Assembly (NCBI GenBank): GCA_964347765.1
Contig: CAYGAG010000071.1
Span: 1-7,778, forward strand
Source of the DNA: CAYGAG01 sp964347765
GTDB taxonomy: Archaea > Thermoproteota > Bathyarchaeia > Bathyarchaeales > Bathycorpusculaceae
Reading direction: 5' to 3'
Length of the DNA stretch: 7,778 nt
Below, piece by piece: positions 1 through 5,491 of this stretch. Both the position numbers and the translations under genes were made by a program. Every line of letters begins with the position of its first letter. Within the stretch, counting starts at the first letter, position 1. The notes beneath the pieces were generated by a model. The model was not told the DNA's origin and made no database searches. It saw nothing but the letters and a program-made list of their open reading frames with translations.

Positions 1-52
1 AAAGCAACTCTAAAATCCATGACGCAGTATCAAACACCGGCAGTTTTTAACT

Positions 53-60
53 CTTATATG
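53..60 (+). promoter_or_regulatory. TATA box of the tRNA-Met gene
   Basis: The octamer CTTATATG lies 37 bases before the first base of the mature tRNA. An archaeal TATA box centred here would start transcription near position 80-84, leaving a leader of about 13-16 bases for RNase P to remove. The T-run TTTTTAA at 44-50 is an alternative. The call is by motif and spacing only. Confidence 0.5.
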
Positions 61-96
61 CAGAAGTTTCATAGCTAAGAATAAAGACAAGCCTAG

Positions 97-200
97 GCCG
101 GGGTAGCCTAGCCTGGTGAGGGCGCCAGACTCATAATCTGGAGATCCTAGGGGCCTACGCCCTAGACCAGAAGTCGCGGGTTCGAAGCCCGCCCCCGGCA
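97..200 (+). tRNA. tRNA-Met (CAU), elongator, with an intron in the variable loop
   Basis: All cloverleaf parts can be placed. The acceptor stem is GCCGGGG (97-103) with CCCCGGC (193-199) and discriminator A200. The D stem is GCCT (106-109) with GGGC (120-123), and the loop carries GG at 115-116. The anticodon stem is CCAGA (125-129) with TCTGG (137-141), and anticodon CAT is at 132-134 in loop CTCATAA. The T arm is GCGGG, TTCGAAG, CCCGC (176-192). CCA is not encoded. The anticodon stem lacks the three stacked G-C pairs of initiators, and the acceptor and T-arm sequences look like archaeal elongator tRNA-Met; a tRNA-Ile2 with modified CAU is less likely. Exons are 97-143 and 173-200, giving a 75-base mature tRNA whose variable loop becomes the standard AGGTC after the 29-base intron is removed. 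Confidence 0.95.
144..172 (+). other. 29-base archaeal tRNA intron, position 45/46
   Basis: The boundaries come from a bulge-helix-bulge fold. CTGG (138-141, exon) pairs with CCAG (167-170, intron), flanked by three-base bulges AGA (142-144) and AAG (171-173). The inner intron helix is CTAGGG (147-152) with CCCTAG (160-165) around a 7-base loop; C146 is probably unpaired, and T145 may pair with A166. Cutting each bulge after its second base joins G143 to G173 and restores the five-base variable loop AGGTC. The CCAG near the intron's 3' end copies the CCAG of the anticodon stem (125-128), so the fold recognised by the splicing endonuclease and the mature anticodon stem compete for the same exon bases. 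Confidence 0.88.
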
Positions 201-467
201 CTCTTTGGTCCTGCATTGGGTTCTTTTTGCCTAAATAAGCCTTTTTGGGCAATATTCTGGCGAATGCGAATGCGCGCGCACAAACTGGAGAAGAAAGCGT
301 TTTTTACACGTTTCAAAGATCGTAGAATCTAGAGATAAGAAGAGTGGAATTTGCGAGGAAAAGGATTTCGAGGATATCTCCACTGTAGGAGGGTTCAAAT
401 CTCTTCTGACCTCACTTTTGATTGTCACATATCACTGCACACGCACGGCGACAAATTACTCTGTGAC
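201..467. other. Spacer between tRNA and membrane-protein operon
   Basis: No gene is supported here. A T-run at 222-228, soon after the tRNA 3' end, is a plausible archaeal terminator. A GCGCGCGC tract lies at 272-279. At 389-413 there is a T-arm-like sequence (GAGGG, TTCAAAT, CTCTT) with an adjoining small hairpin CTCC/GGAG at 378-391, but no matching acceptor, D or anticodon arm could be found upstream, so it is at most a tRNA remnant. The long open frame entering the next gene from 351 starts with TTG and gives an uncharacteristic N-terminus, so I treat it as untranslated. Confidence 0.5.
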
Positions 468-481
468 GCAAAGCTTTTTAT
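468..481 (+). promoter_or_regulatory. Promoter of the membrane protein/winged-helix operon
   Basis: CTTTTTAT (474-481) is a good archaeal TATA box, preceded by the purine-rich CGCAAAG (468-474) in the place of a BRE. Transcription would start about 25 bases downstream, near 502-505. That puts the GGAGAT ribosome binding site (506-511) at the very start of the transcript and argues against translation from any earlier codon. Confidence 0.55.
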
Positions 482-518
482 GTCAGAATGTAGTTTACAG
501 TATATGGAGATAAGAACA

Positions 519-1163
519 ATGAACGAAAAAACGAGTTTGAGAGAAGTCGAAAGAAAGACTTACATGTCCTATCATCAAGACGGGTTAATTGATATTTTTG
601 TTGGCGTCTATGTTCTGCTGTTTGGCGTAGGCATCTTACTTAACACTGTGACAGGCTTCAGCACGTGGTTTGTAATTCCAGCAATCTTTCCTGCGATCAT
701 GAGTCCAATCTGGATTTCGGCTAAGAAACGAACAACTATGCCAAGGATTGGGTATGTAAAACTTGGAAGCAGAGGAGCAAACAAGTTAATGGCAATCTTC
801 ATCGGACTAATGGTAACAGGTTTGGGAACATTCATGGTCATTACTTTCGCATCAAGAAGTCAAGCTTGGGCACTAACGGTGAGGAATCTGATCATTCCAT
901 ACGGTATGATCATCATCGGTGTTTCAGCGGCTGCAGTATCAAGCCTCTTCGCATACACGATGGGTCTGAAGCGGCTTTACGCATATGGACTATTGACCCT
1001 AGCACTAGTCTTGCCAGGGCATTTCATTACTATCCCATTCGAGTATTCCCTCCTAGCAATTGGACTTGCAATTTTTGTAAACGGCTTTGTTCTTTTGATT
1101 CAATTCATACGAAAACACCCACTTCCGCAAGGTGACGAGGCCAATGTCGAAAAATCCCTCTAG
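519..1163 (+). CDS. Six-helix membrane protein paired with a winged-helix regulator
   Basis: A 214-residue integral membrane protein of unknown function. Hydrophobic helices lie at about residues 23-43, 49-68, 90-111, 123-147, 152-172 and 175-197. The short N-terminal tail holds the motif MSYHQDGLIDIFVG just before helix 1, and the loop between helices 2 and 3 holds MPRIGYVKLG. I recall both motifs from uncharacterised prokaryotic membrane proteins that tend to lie beside small winged-helix regulators; that is memory, not a search. The start at 519 is chosen because GGAGAT (506-511) lies 7 bases upstream and the TATA box predicts a transcript beginning near 503. ATG 504 is in frame and would be almost leaderless. 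The last 20 bases overlap the regulator gene, showing translational coupling. A transport or sensing role is possible but the sequence does not show one. Confidence 0.85.
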   Translation: MNEKTSLREVERKTYMSYHQDGLIDIFVGVYVLLFGVGILLNTVTGFSTWFVIPAIFPAIMSPIWISAKKRTTMPRIGYVKLGSRGANKLMAIFIGLMVTGLGTFMVITFASRSQAWALTVRNLIIPYGMIIIGVSAAAVSSLFAYTMGLKRLYAYGLLTLALVLPGHFITIPFEYSLLAIGLAIFVNGFVLLIQFIRKHPLPQGDEANVEKSL

Positions 1164-1455
1164 CCTCAAGAATATCGATCGGTTGATCCACGAACCAACT
1201 AGGTTAATGATCATGACCCAACTCTACATAGTTGAAAGCGCTGACTTCCTCTTCCTCCAACATCAACTTCAGATGACTCCCGGTAATCTGTCATCTCATT
1301 TAAGCAAGCTTGAAGAAGCAGGATATGTGGAGATAGTCAAAGAATTCATTGAACGAAAACCCCACACAGCACTTAAACTTACAAAGAAAGGACGCACTGC
1401 TTTCAAAGAATATCGAAAAGACATAAAAAGAGTATTAGAAGCGCGCGCGAACTAA
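1144..1455 (+). CDS. Small winged-helix transcriptional regulator (HTH_34/ArsR-MarR-like)
   Basis: A 103-residue DNA-binding protein. Residues 14-40 (IHEPTRLMIMTQLYIVESADF onward) form the first two helices. Residues 45-60 (TPGNLSSHLSKLEEAG) have the typical recognition-helix pattern, and residues 61-80 (YVEIVKEFIERKPHTALKLT) form the beta wing. A basic helix ending KRVLEARAN follows and may mediate dimerisation. This order matches the single-domain HTH_34 winged-helix family. ATG 1144 is chosen over GTG 1132 because AGGTGA (1130-1135) lies 8 bases before it. It overlaps the membrane protein gene by 20 bases, so the two are one operon, and autoregulation of the operon is the simplest inference. 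The last codons run through a GCGCGCGCG tract at 1441-1449. No ligand- or metal-binding cysteine motif is visible. Confidence 0.88.
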   Translation: MSKNPSSLKNIDRLIHEPTRLMIMTQLYIVESADFLFLQHQLQMTPGNLSSHLSKLEEAGYVEIVKEFIERKPHTALKLTKKGRTAFKEYRKDIKRVLEARAN

Positions 1456-1493
1456 TCAGATTTGCGGAAATGGAAAGAGAGGTGATAGCTGAG

Positions 1494-1656
1494 TTGAAAG
1501 AATACGAATGTGTGGAAGTTAAAGAACCACAAGGATGTCGGCAAAACCATTGAGCAATGGCAAAATAATGGATGGCATCTACACACCTACACTAGCACTC
1601 AATACTGAATCGGTGGCGACGTTCATCACCACCTGCTATCTGAAAAAGGCGAATAA
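1494..1656 (+). pseudogene. Decayed small gene resembling DUF4177 proteins
   Basis: Joining two reading frames gives a protein-like sequence. TTG 1494 begins LKEYECVEVK, and a near-ideal ribosome binding site AGAGGTGAT (1478-1486) stands 7 bases before it. After a frame change between about 1515 and 1535 the next frame reads KNHKDVGKTIEQWQNNGW, then HLHTYTSTQY, stop TGA (1606-1608), IGGDVHHHLLSEKGE, stop TAA (1654-1656). The pattern 'EYxxVEV ... I-xx-W-xx-NGWxLHTYT ... HHxLLxEKG' is what I know from DUF4177-type proteins of about 60 residues. One frameshift plus one internal stop, with an intact ribosome binding site, indicate recent loss or a sequencing error. It lies directly after the winged-helix operon on the same strand. 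The family assignment is by eye. Confidence 0.6.
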
Positions 1657-1897
1657 GAGCTAGGAGAAAGAACTGGAAAAGTTTAAGGTTTCCCAACTTG
1701 TGCAATGGCGCGCGCTAAATGTCACTCTTCAAGGAGTCTCTCCCAGATCGGAAATACGTCTTTACCCTAGACTTCCATCATGTGCTCCTTTGCTACATAC
1801 TCTTGCTCTTTTCTTTCCTAACTTTCGAATAAGGTAAGATACCATATCTTCAAACCTCAGTTTCCAGGCTTTAGATCTCCGCCCGCCCGCGATTCAT
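1657..1897. other. Spacer with a possible decayed copy of the neighbouring gene
   Basis: No intact gene is visible. GCGCGCGCTA lies at 1708-1717. On the minus strand around 1757-1790 a short frame reads KEHMMEV before a stop; its 13 bases at 1772-1784 are identical to 1987-1999 in the adjacent minus-strand gene, where they encode part of KNHMMEAKDK. This may be the end of a decayed duplicate. A GC-rich CCGCCCGCCCGCG run (1879-1891) lies just beyond the stop of the minus-strand gene. No T-rich terminator was found for either neighbour. Confidence 0.4.
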
Positions 1898-2320
1898 TCA
1901 TTTCTCTCCTTTGGAATTATTTTCCACATAGTCTCTTCCTTGATTTGTTAGATACCACGCTTTCCTGTTGTTCTTCTTGTCCTTGGCTTCCATCATGTGG
2001 TTCTTCTGGACGTTTCTTATGACCTTGTAGTTTATGTTGTCAGGCACTTTCTCTCTCGCCCTCCTAAACCCATCCTCCAAATCCCTTACATTGAAGGAGG
2101 CTAACCCATCGTACTCTTCAAGATAGTATCCGATGGCTAAAATCATCTGAACTTCATCTTTTGGCTTCTTAGACAAGACAAACTCCCTGATGGATGGTTT
2201 CGTTCTGATTTTCTCGGCTTCTTCCTGAAAGACCTTTTCTAGTCTTGATTTTCTTTCTTCATGTTCTCGCAGTTTCTTCTGAATTCTGGCCTTCAGAATT
2301 CTGGGAACATCGTTGGGCAT
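1898..2320 (-). CDS. Uncharacterised basic protein, coiled-coil start and winged-helix-like end
   Basis: A 140-residue protein, rich in Lys, Arg and Glu. Residues 7-40 are strongly charged and helical, probably a coiled coil. From about residue 43 it reads SIREFVLSKKPKDEVQMILA, then IGYYLEEYDGLASFNVRDLE, a helical segment, then KVPDNINYKVIRNVQKNHMM, and finally a hairpin-like KKNNRKAWYLTNQGRDYVEN. The final part looks like a winged-helix wing ('xxKAWYLTxxGxxYV'), so nucleic-acid binding is likely. I recall similar uncharacterised archaeal proteins but no studied member. Start ATG 2320 is preferred to GTG 2329 because, on the minus strand, GGAG lies 8 bases before ATG. It stands alone on its strand, with no partner gene. 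A (GC)4 tract lies 39-46 bases upstream of the ATG. No clear TATA box was seen. Confidence 0.78.
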   Translation of the reverse strand: MPNDVPRILKARIQKKLREHEERKSRLEKVFQEEAEKIRTKPSIREFVLSKKPKDEVQMILAIGYYLEEYDGLASFNVRDLEDGFRRAREKVPDNINYKVIRNVQKNHMMEAKDKKNNRKAWYLTNQGRDYVENNSKGEK

Positions 2321-2358
2321 GTGCCTCACTCCGTTAGTTTGCGGTGAGTTTCCCTAGA

Positions 2359-2368
2359 GCGCGCGCTA
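2359..2368. repeat. GCGCGCGCTA spacer motif, copy upstream of the minus-strand gene
   Basis: One of three copies of GCGCGCGCTA in this window, the others being 1708-1717 and 2521-2530; related (GC)4 tracts are at 272-279 and 1441-1448 and a (GC)3 at 5079-5084. The central AGCGCGCGCT (2358-2367) is a perfect palindrome. It lies 39 bases before the ATG of the 1898-2320 gene, so it could act in its promoter, but the function is unknown. Confidence 0.45.
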
Positions 2369-2441
2369 GACTCTATCAGATCAATCATAAGACTAGCCCA
2401 AACCAAACGACATCCCTCTAATACAACAAGATACACAACAA

Positions 2442-2537
2442 CTAATTAACATACTTCTTATCCTCAACATACCTAATGGAACTCTCTAGCTCAACCAGAT
2501 CCCGACGCTTCAAAAATTGCGCGCGCGCTAAGGACAA
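2442..2537 (-). other. Short minus-strand ORF, possible gene remnant
   Basis: A 31-codon frame starting at TTG and ending at TAG reads LKRRDLVELESSIRYVEDKK and then YVN at its end. The composition looks like the C-terminal helix of a real protein rather than random translation, but it is not recognised, has no visible ribosome binding site, and passes through the GCGCGCGCGC tract at 2519-2528. It may be the tail of a gene whose front was lost. The remainder of the 2321-2617 spacer holds no other gene-like signal. Confidence 0.25.
2519..2530. repeat. Ten-base GC alternating tract (GCGCGCGCGCTA)
   Basis: The longest alternating GC run in the window, in otherwise AT-rich sequence about 90 bases upstream of the DUF3795 gene. 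Its GCGCGCGCTA end matches the copies at 1708-1717 and 2359-2368. Alternating GC of this length can adopt Z-DNA and is also self-complementary; which of these matters, if either, cannot be told from the sequence. Confidence 0.45.
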
Positions 2538-2617
2538 TTATGTAATCAGCAAAAAAGTGCCATGTGTGCACAAAGTTATTATTGGTTGACAAACATGTGT
2601 CTGCAAGAGGTTTTTGG

Positions 2618-2938
2618 ATGGACAAAATTATTGCTTTCTGTGGAATAACTTGTACTGATTGTAAGGCGTTCATTGCTACAAAGGAAAACGATCAGTCGAA
2701 GAAGAGAGCGATTGCGGAGGAATGGAAAATAAAGCCAGAAGAAGTAGATTGCGATGGCTGTATGAATCCAAGCGGACGGCACATCAACTATTGGAGCACA
2801 TGTGATATCAGAAAATGCGGCACTGAAAAGGAAGTTGAAAACTGTGCCTATTGTGTAGACTACTCATGTGAAAAGCTTGGAAAATTCCATGAAAACGCCC
2901 CAAAAGCAAAGAAAACCTTAGAAGAAATCCGGAAATAG
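2618..2938 (+). CDS. DUF3795 family cysteine-rich protein
   Basis: A 106-residue cytosolic protein with ten cysteines at residues 8, 12, 15, 45, 48, 62, 67, 76, 79 and 84. The start MDKIIAFCGITCTDCKAFIA, the central VDCDGC, the STCDIRKC segment and the NCAYCVDYSC segment are, in that order, the hallmarks of DUF3795. The CxxC pairs suggest metal binding, zinc or an iron-sulfur cluster, although the family has no established function that I know of. ATG 2618 is chosen because GAGG (2607-2610) stands 7 bases upstream and the family N-terminus begins here; an in-frame ATG at 2564 would add 18 residues unlike the family. The Fpg-like gene follows after 44 bases on the same strand, so they may share a transcript. 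TTATTATTG (2576-2584) is a possible TATA element. Confidence 0.9.
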   Translation: MDKIIAFCGITCTDCKAFIATKENDQSKKRAIAEEWKIKPEEVDCDGCMNPSGRHINYWSTCDIRKCGTEKEVENCAYCVDYSCEKLGKFHENAPKAKKTLEEIRK

Positions 2939-2982
2939 CGATTCAGAAGAAGTGAACTACCGCACACACCTTGGATCAAGCT

Positions 2983-3819
2983 ATGATCGAATTACCTGAA
3001 GCTATCATTCTTGCGCGACAGATCAATAAGGAACTGAGAGGCAAGAAAATCGTTTCTGCTGTTCGTGGTAGCTCACCTCATAAATTTGCCTTCATGGGCA
3101 AGCATTCCGATGAAGAATTCGCGCAGATCGTCAAAGACAAGAGAATAGGAACTGCTCAAGCGAATGGTTCATTGATCCTAACTAACTTGGAGCCTGACTA
3201 TGTACTAAGCTTAGGATGTGGCGGAGAACGCATCTTGTATCACACAAATGATGAAACACTGCCGCGAAAACACCAGCTCTTATTCGACTTCCATGATAAC
3301 ACTCATCTCACAGTCACTGTTTCCGGATGGGGCGAGGTTCGACTCCTTGAGCAATCCGACCTACCAAATCATCCTCATATAAAGAAAAATGCGATCTCTC
3401 CGCTCAGCGATGGGTTCACTTTCACCTATCTTAATAGTTTATTCGATGCTTTGCCTGATAATAAGCGTGTTAGCGCCAAGTACTTCATTATCAGCGAACC
3501 TGGGATCTGGGGTGTAGGAAATGGCTGTCTACAGGATATCCTGTACAAAGCTAAGATACATCCCAAACGCCAAATGACTAGTCTATCGGAAATAGAAAGA
3601 GAGAGGCTTCACAAAGCTATCAAACAGATCCTAACAGAAATTGCAGAACTTGGCGGAAGAGATAGCGAACGTGACCTCTACAACAACAGAGGTGGCTATC
3701 TACCGATACTGCATAGCAAAGTTGTAGGTCACCCTTGTCACGAATGCGGGACACCGATCAGAAAGATTCAGTATCTTGGTGGTGCAGCATACTTCTGCCC
3801 CTCATGCCAAATAGAGTAA
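2983..3819 (+). CDS. Atypical Fpg/Nei (MutM-like) family protein without the catalytic proline
   Basis: A 278-residue protein with the Fpg/Nei plan: an N-terminal beta-sandwich (about 1-130), a helix-two-turn-helix region (about 146-200, including WGVGN at 176-180 and KIHPKRQ) and a C-terminal zinc finger with C252, C255, C272 and C275 (Cx2Cx16Cx2C). Known family members excise oxidised bases using the N-terminal proline of PELPE. Here the start is MIELPEA, so isoleucine replaces Pro while both glutamates stay. The usual GK near residue 57 seems to be GS (NGSLIL, 61-66), and the zinc-finger arginine appears replaced (YLGGAAYFCP). A similar 'MxExPEA' subgroup exists in other archaea and Firmicutes, so this is probably a real subfamily that binds DNA, with altered or no lyase activity. 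ATG 2983 is preferred to TTG 2971 because it gives the family start. Only a weak ribosome binding site (GGAT) is present. Confidence 0.88.
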   Translation: MIELPEAIILARQINKELRGKKIVSAVRGSSPHKFAFMGKHSDEEFAQIVKDKRIGTAQANGSLILTNLEPDYVLSLGCGGERILYHTNDETLPRKHQLLFDFHDNTHLTVTVSGWGEVRLLEQSDLPNHPHIKKNAISPLSDGFTFTYLNSLFDALPDNKRVSAKYFIISEPGIWGVGNGCLQDILYKAKIHPKRQMTSLSEIERERLHKAIKQILTEIAELGGRDSERDLYNNRGGYLPILHSKVVGHPCHECGTPIRKIQYLGGAAYFCPSCQIE

Positions 3820-3861
3820 TAATCATTGAGAGAATACACGCCGCACAACAGGTTTAAAGAC

Positions 3862-4910
3862 ATGTCGAACTCAGAAGTTGATAAACTGNNNNNNNNNNAG
3901 TTGAACATGATAAGAGATGGCACAAAGAACCGAATATCTCCTATGGATTCTCTTCATCAGATAATGTGAAAGTATATAAAAAATTCAATCCCCACTTCTA
4001 TGATTTGAGAAAAGGTGTAGGATGGGCTCTCAAGGATAACATGCGTTTCGACAAGAGGCGAGTGCTCGACTACATTAGGGACTTAAGACGGAAGGGGGTA
4101 TCCTCCACTATCACCCTTTACGCGATTCGTGACCTGAAAGGAAAAGAAAGAGAAGAAATATTGAAGATGAAACCTCAGAAGAAGAGACAGGAGAACCAGA
4201 AGGTGAGTGTCTTGGATGAAGATAGATTTTCATCGCATATGAAAGAAAAGAAAGCCCCACTAGACAAAATCAGTTCCTATATAAACCGAGTAAAAAGATT
4301 TGAAAAGTACTTAAGTGAAAACCAAGTTGGAAAATCGATGAAGGATTTGACTGTCGAGGACCTAGAGAAATTTGCTGAATGGTGCAAGGAAAATAGCATA
4401 AATGCTTATCAAGAATTCTTCGGTATCCGAGAATATTATCGTTTCTTAGGAATTAAGACATTATCCTATTCTTGTAATCAAGTTATGCAAATGATTCAAC
4501 TTGAAAAATTCAAACTCAAAGATTTCATGACCGCAAACCAAGAATACGCAAAGAAATTGGCAAAAATCGGCATAAAAACAGCAAGTCAAATTCTTGAAGT
4601 TGGTAAGACAATAAAGGAAAGGGAAATATTGGCAAGCAAAGCAGGAGTACCTGTGGATTCAATTCTGAAATTCGTCAAACTAGCCAATTTGGCAAGATGC
4701 CCAGGCCATATGAAGAAAAGAGCTTGTCTTTACTATGAGGCGGGTTTAGATAATTTTGATAAAATAGCTGAACAAGACCCAGAAGCAATGATTGAATTTC
4801 TTGACAATTTTATCAAGAGAACAGGTTTTAATGGAAGCGCTCCGATACTTGCAGATGCAAGATCATCTGTAGAAAACTCGAAGAGAATTCCGAGGATAGT
4901 TGAATTTTAA
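3862..4910 (+). CDS. SAM-like helical domain plus DUF4332 helix-hairpin-helix protein (gap near N-terminus)
   Basis: The frame from 3900 to the stop is open and encodes about 336 residues. A GTG at 3966 is available as a start, but the 22 codons before it (VEHDKRWHKEPNISYGFSSS and two more) look coding. Across the 10-N gap, ATG 3862 begins MSNSEVDKL, with AGGT 8 bases upstream, so that is the likely start. In residues counted from 3966, 1-75 form an unrecognised basic domain. Residues 85-163 (YINRVKRFEKYLSENQVG, then the DLTVEDLEKFAEWC segment) resemble the SAM-like core-binding domain of tyrosine recombinases. Residues 183-305 resemble DUF4332 (EREILASKAGVPVDSILKFV, LANLARCPGHMKKRA), with tail RIPRIVEF. 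No recombinase catalytic domain (R..H-R-Y) follows, so it is not an integrase. Nucleic-acid binding is likely; the role is unknown. Confidence 0.8.
3889..3898. other. Assembly gap (10 N) inside the DUF4332 gene
   Basis: Ten Ns separate MSNSEVDKL from VEHDKRWHKE. With exactly ten bases the two frames do not join; a gap of 3n+2 bases would join them. The run is therefore probably a placeholder of unknown true length. Confidence 0.85.
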
Positions 4911-4934
4911 AAGGGTTGGATAGTGATAAAAACG

Positions 4935-4961
4935 GCTTTCCTGCTTTTACGTTGGGAAAGC
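4935..4961 (+). terminator. Hairpin after the DUF4332 gene
   Basis: GCTTTCC (4935-4941) and GGAAAGC (4955-4961) form a perfect seven-base-pair stem around a 13-base loop, 24 bases after the stop codon. There is no T-run after it, so intrinsic termination is uncertain. The T-rich part of the loop (CTTTT) may itself act in archaeal termination, or the hairpin may protect the mRNA end. Confidence 0.35.
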
Positions 4962-5174
4962 AAAGAAGATCGAAAGCTAACGATAGAAACATCTGCGTTA
5001 CATCAAGGAATTTGATGATTCCCCGGAGACACGAATGGAAGGAACACTTATGTCAGATTCACCATCACTCGCCGTAGAGCGCGCAATACAGACCGTATGA
5101 TCATGTCCAAAGGTTTGCAAAAGTTGATGTTGCAGGATGTTTTGCAAAAATCAAAAATATTTGCGGTAGATTTA

Positions 5175-5186
5175 TTTCTATATATC
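5175..5186 (+). promoter_or_regulatory. Orphan TATA box with upstream TTTGCAAAA repeats
   Basis: TTTCTATATATC is the best TATA-like element of the spacer and would start a transcript near 5205-5212. Upstream, TTTGCAAAA (5114-5122) and TTTTGCAAAAA (5140-5150), both palindromic around TGCA, lie 27 bases apart, like a pair of regulator sites. No convincing protein follows on this strand, so the transcript, if real, could be non-coding or run antisense to the end of the beta-helix gene. Confidence 0.35.
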
Positions 5187-5491
5187 ACGTTCCATAAAAA
5201 TGGTATTTTGCAACGTTAAGTGTGGTATTTTTTCCATGAAAAAGATATCAGATTTTTTAAAGCTATTTCCTGCTTTATTTGTCTCATCCATGTGTTCTAG
5301 TCGTCTAAAAATACGGGATATATGTAAGGAACTCTGTCCTCATCACCATTTGACGTTGAAATGGACTTCTTGTTTGTGTCACTTTCCTCTTTCCTATTCA
5401 CCACAGACAATTCTGTCATCAGATAACATCTATAGAAACTTCTTCTGTCAATTTTCCAATGATAGATTCCTTTTGGTTCATTGTGGATGAT

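Larger units (their letters stand above)
4911..5491. other. Long spacer with hairpin, degraded reading frames and promoter-like cluster
   Basis: No gene is supported over 580 bases. Just after the DUF4332 stop a frame from TTG 4916 runs 57 codons (start LDSDKNGFPAFTLGKQRRSK), and in another frame 4997-5100 reads RYIKEFDDSPETRMEGTLMS and then SPSLAVERAIQTV before a stop. These may be remnants of one broken gene, but neither is recognised. GCGCGC occurs at 5079-5084. From 5114 the sequence turns AT-rich, with TTTGCAAAA repeats and a TATA box. The open frame 5200-5490 gives a Cys/Ser/Phe-rich peptide with no ribosome binding site and is not credited. Confidence 0.45.

Noticed and set aside
10..252. 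Minus-strand ORF with GAGFEPATSGL
   Set aside because: This is the antisense translation of the tRNA-Met gene; the motif is a well-known spurious protein produced by reading tRNA T arms.
231..428. Minus-strand ORF with RRDLNPPTVE
   Set aside because: It covers the T-arm-like fragment and gives the same kind of spurious peptide; no ribosome binding site is seen.
351..518. N-terminal extension of the membrane protein from TTG 351
   Set aside because: The added residues look non-coding, while a TATA box and ribosome binding site favour ATG 519.
866..1135. Plus-strand ORF inside the membrane-protein gene
   Set aside because: It is a shadow frame of a well-supported membrane protein, with no start signal of its own.
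2491..2782. Minus-strand ORFs opposite the DUF3795 gene start
   Set aside because: They lie antisense to a clear family member and have no recognisable features.
3966..4910. Tyrosine recombinase/integrase
   Set aside because: Only a core-binding-like helical domain is seen; the catalytic Arg-His-Arg-Tyr domain is missing and DUF4332 takes its place.
5200..5490. 96-codon plus-strand ORF beside the beta-helix gene
   Set aside because: No ribosome binding site, no recognisable domain, unusual Cys/Ser/His composition; open by chance in AT-rich DNA.
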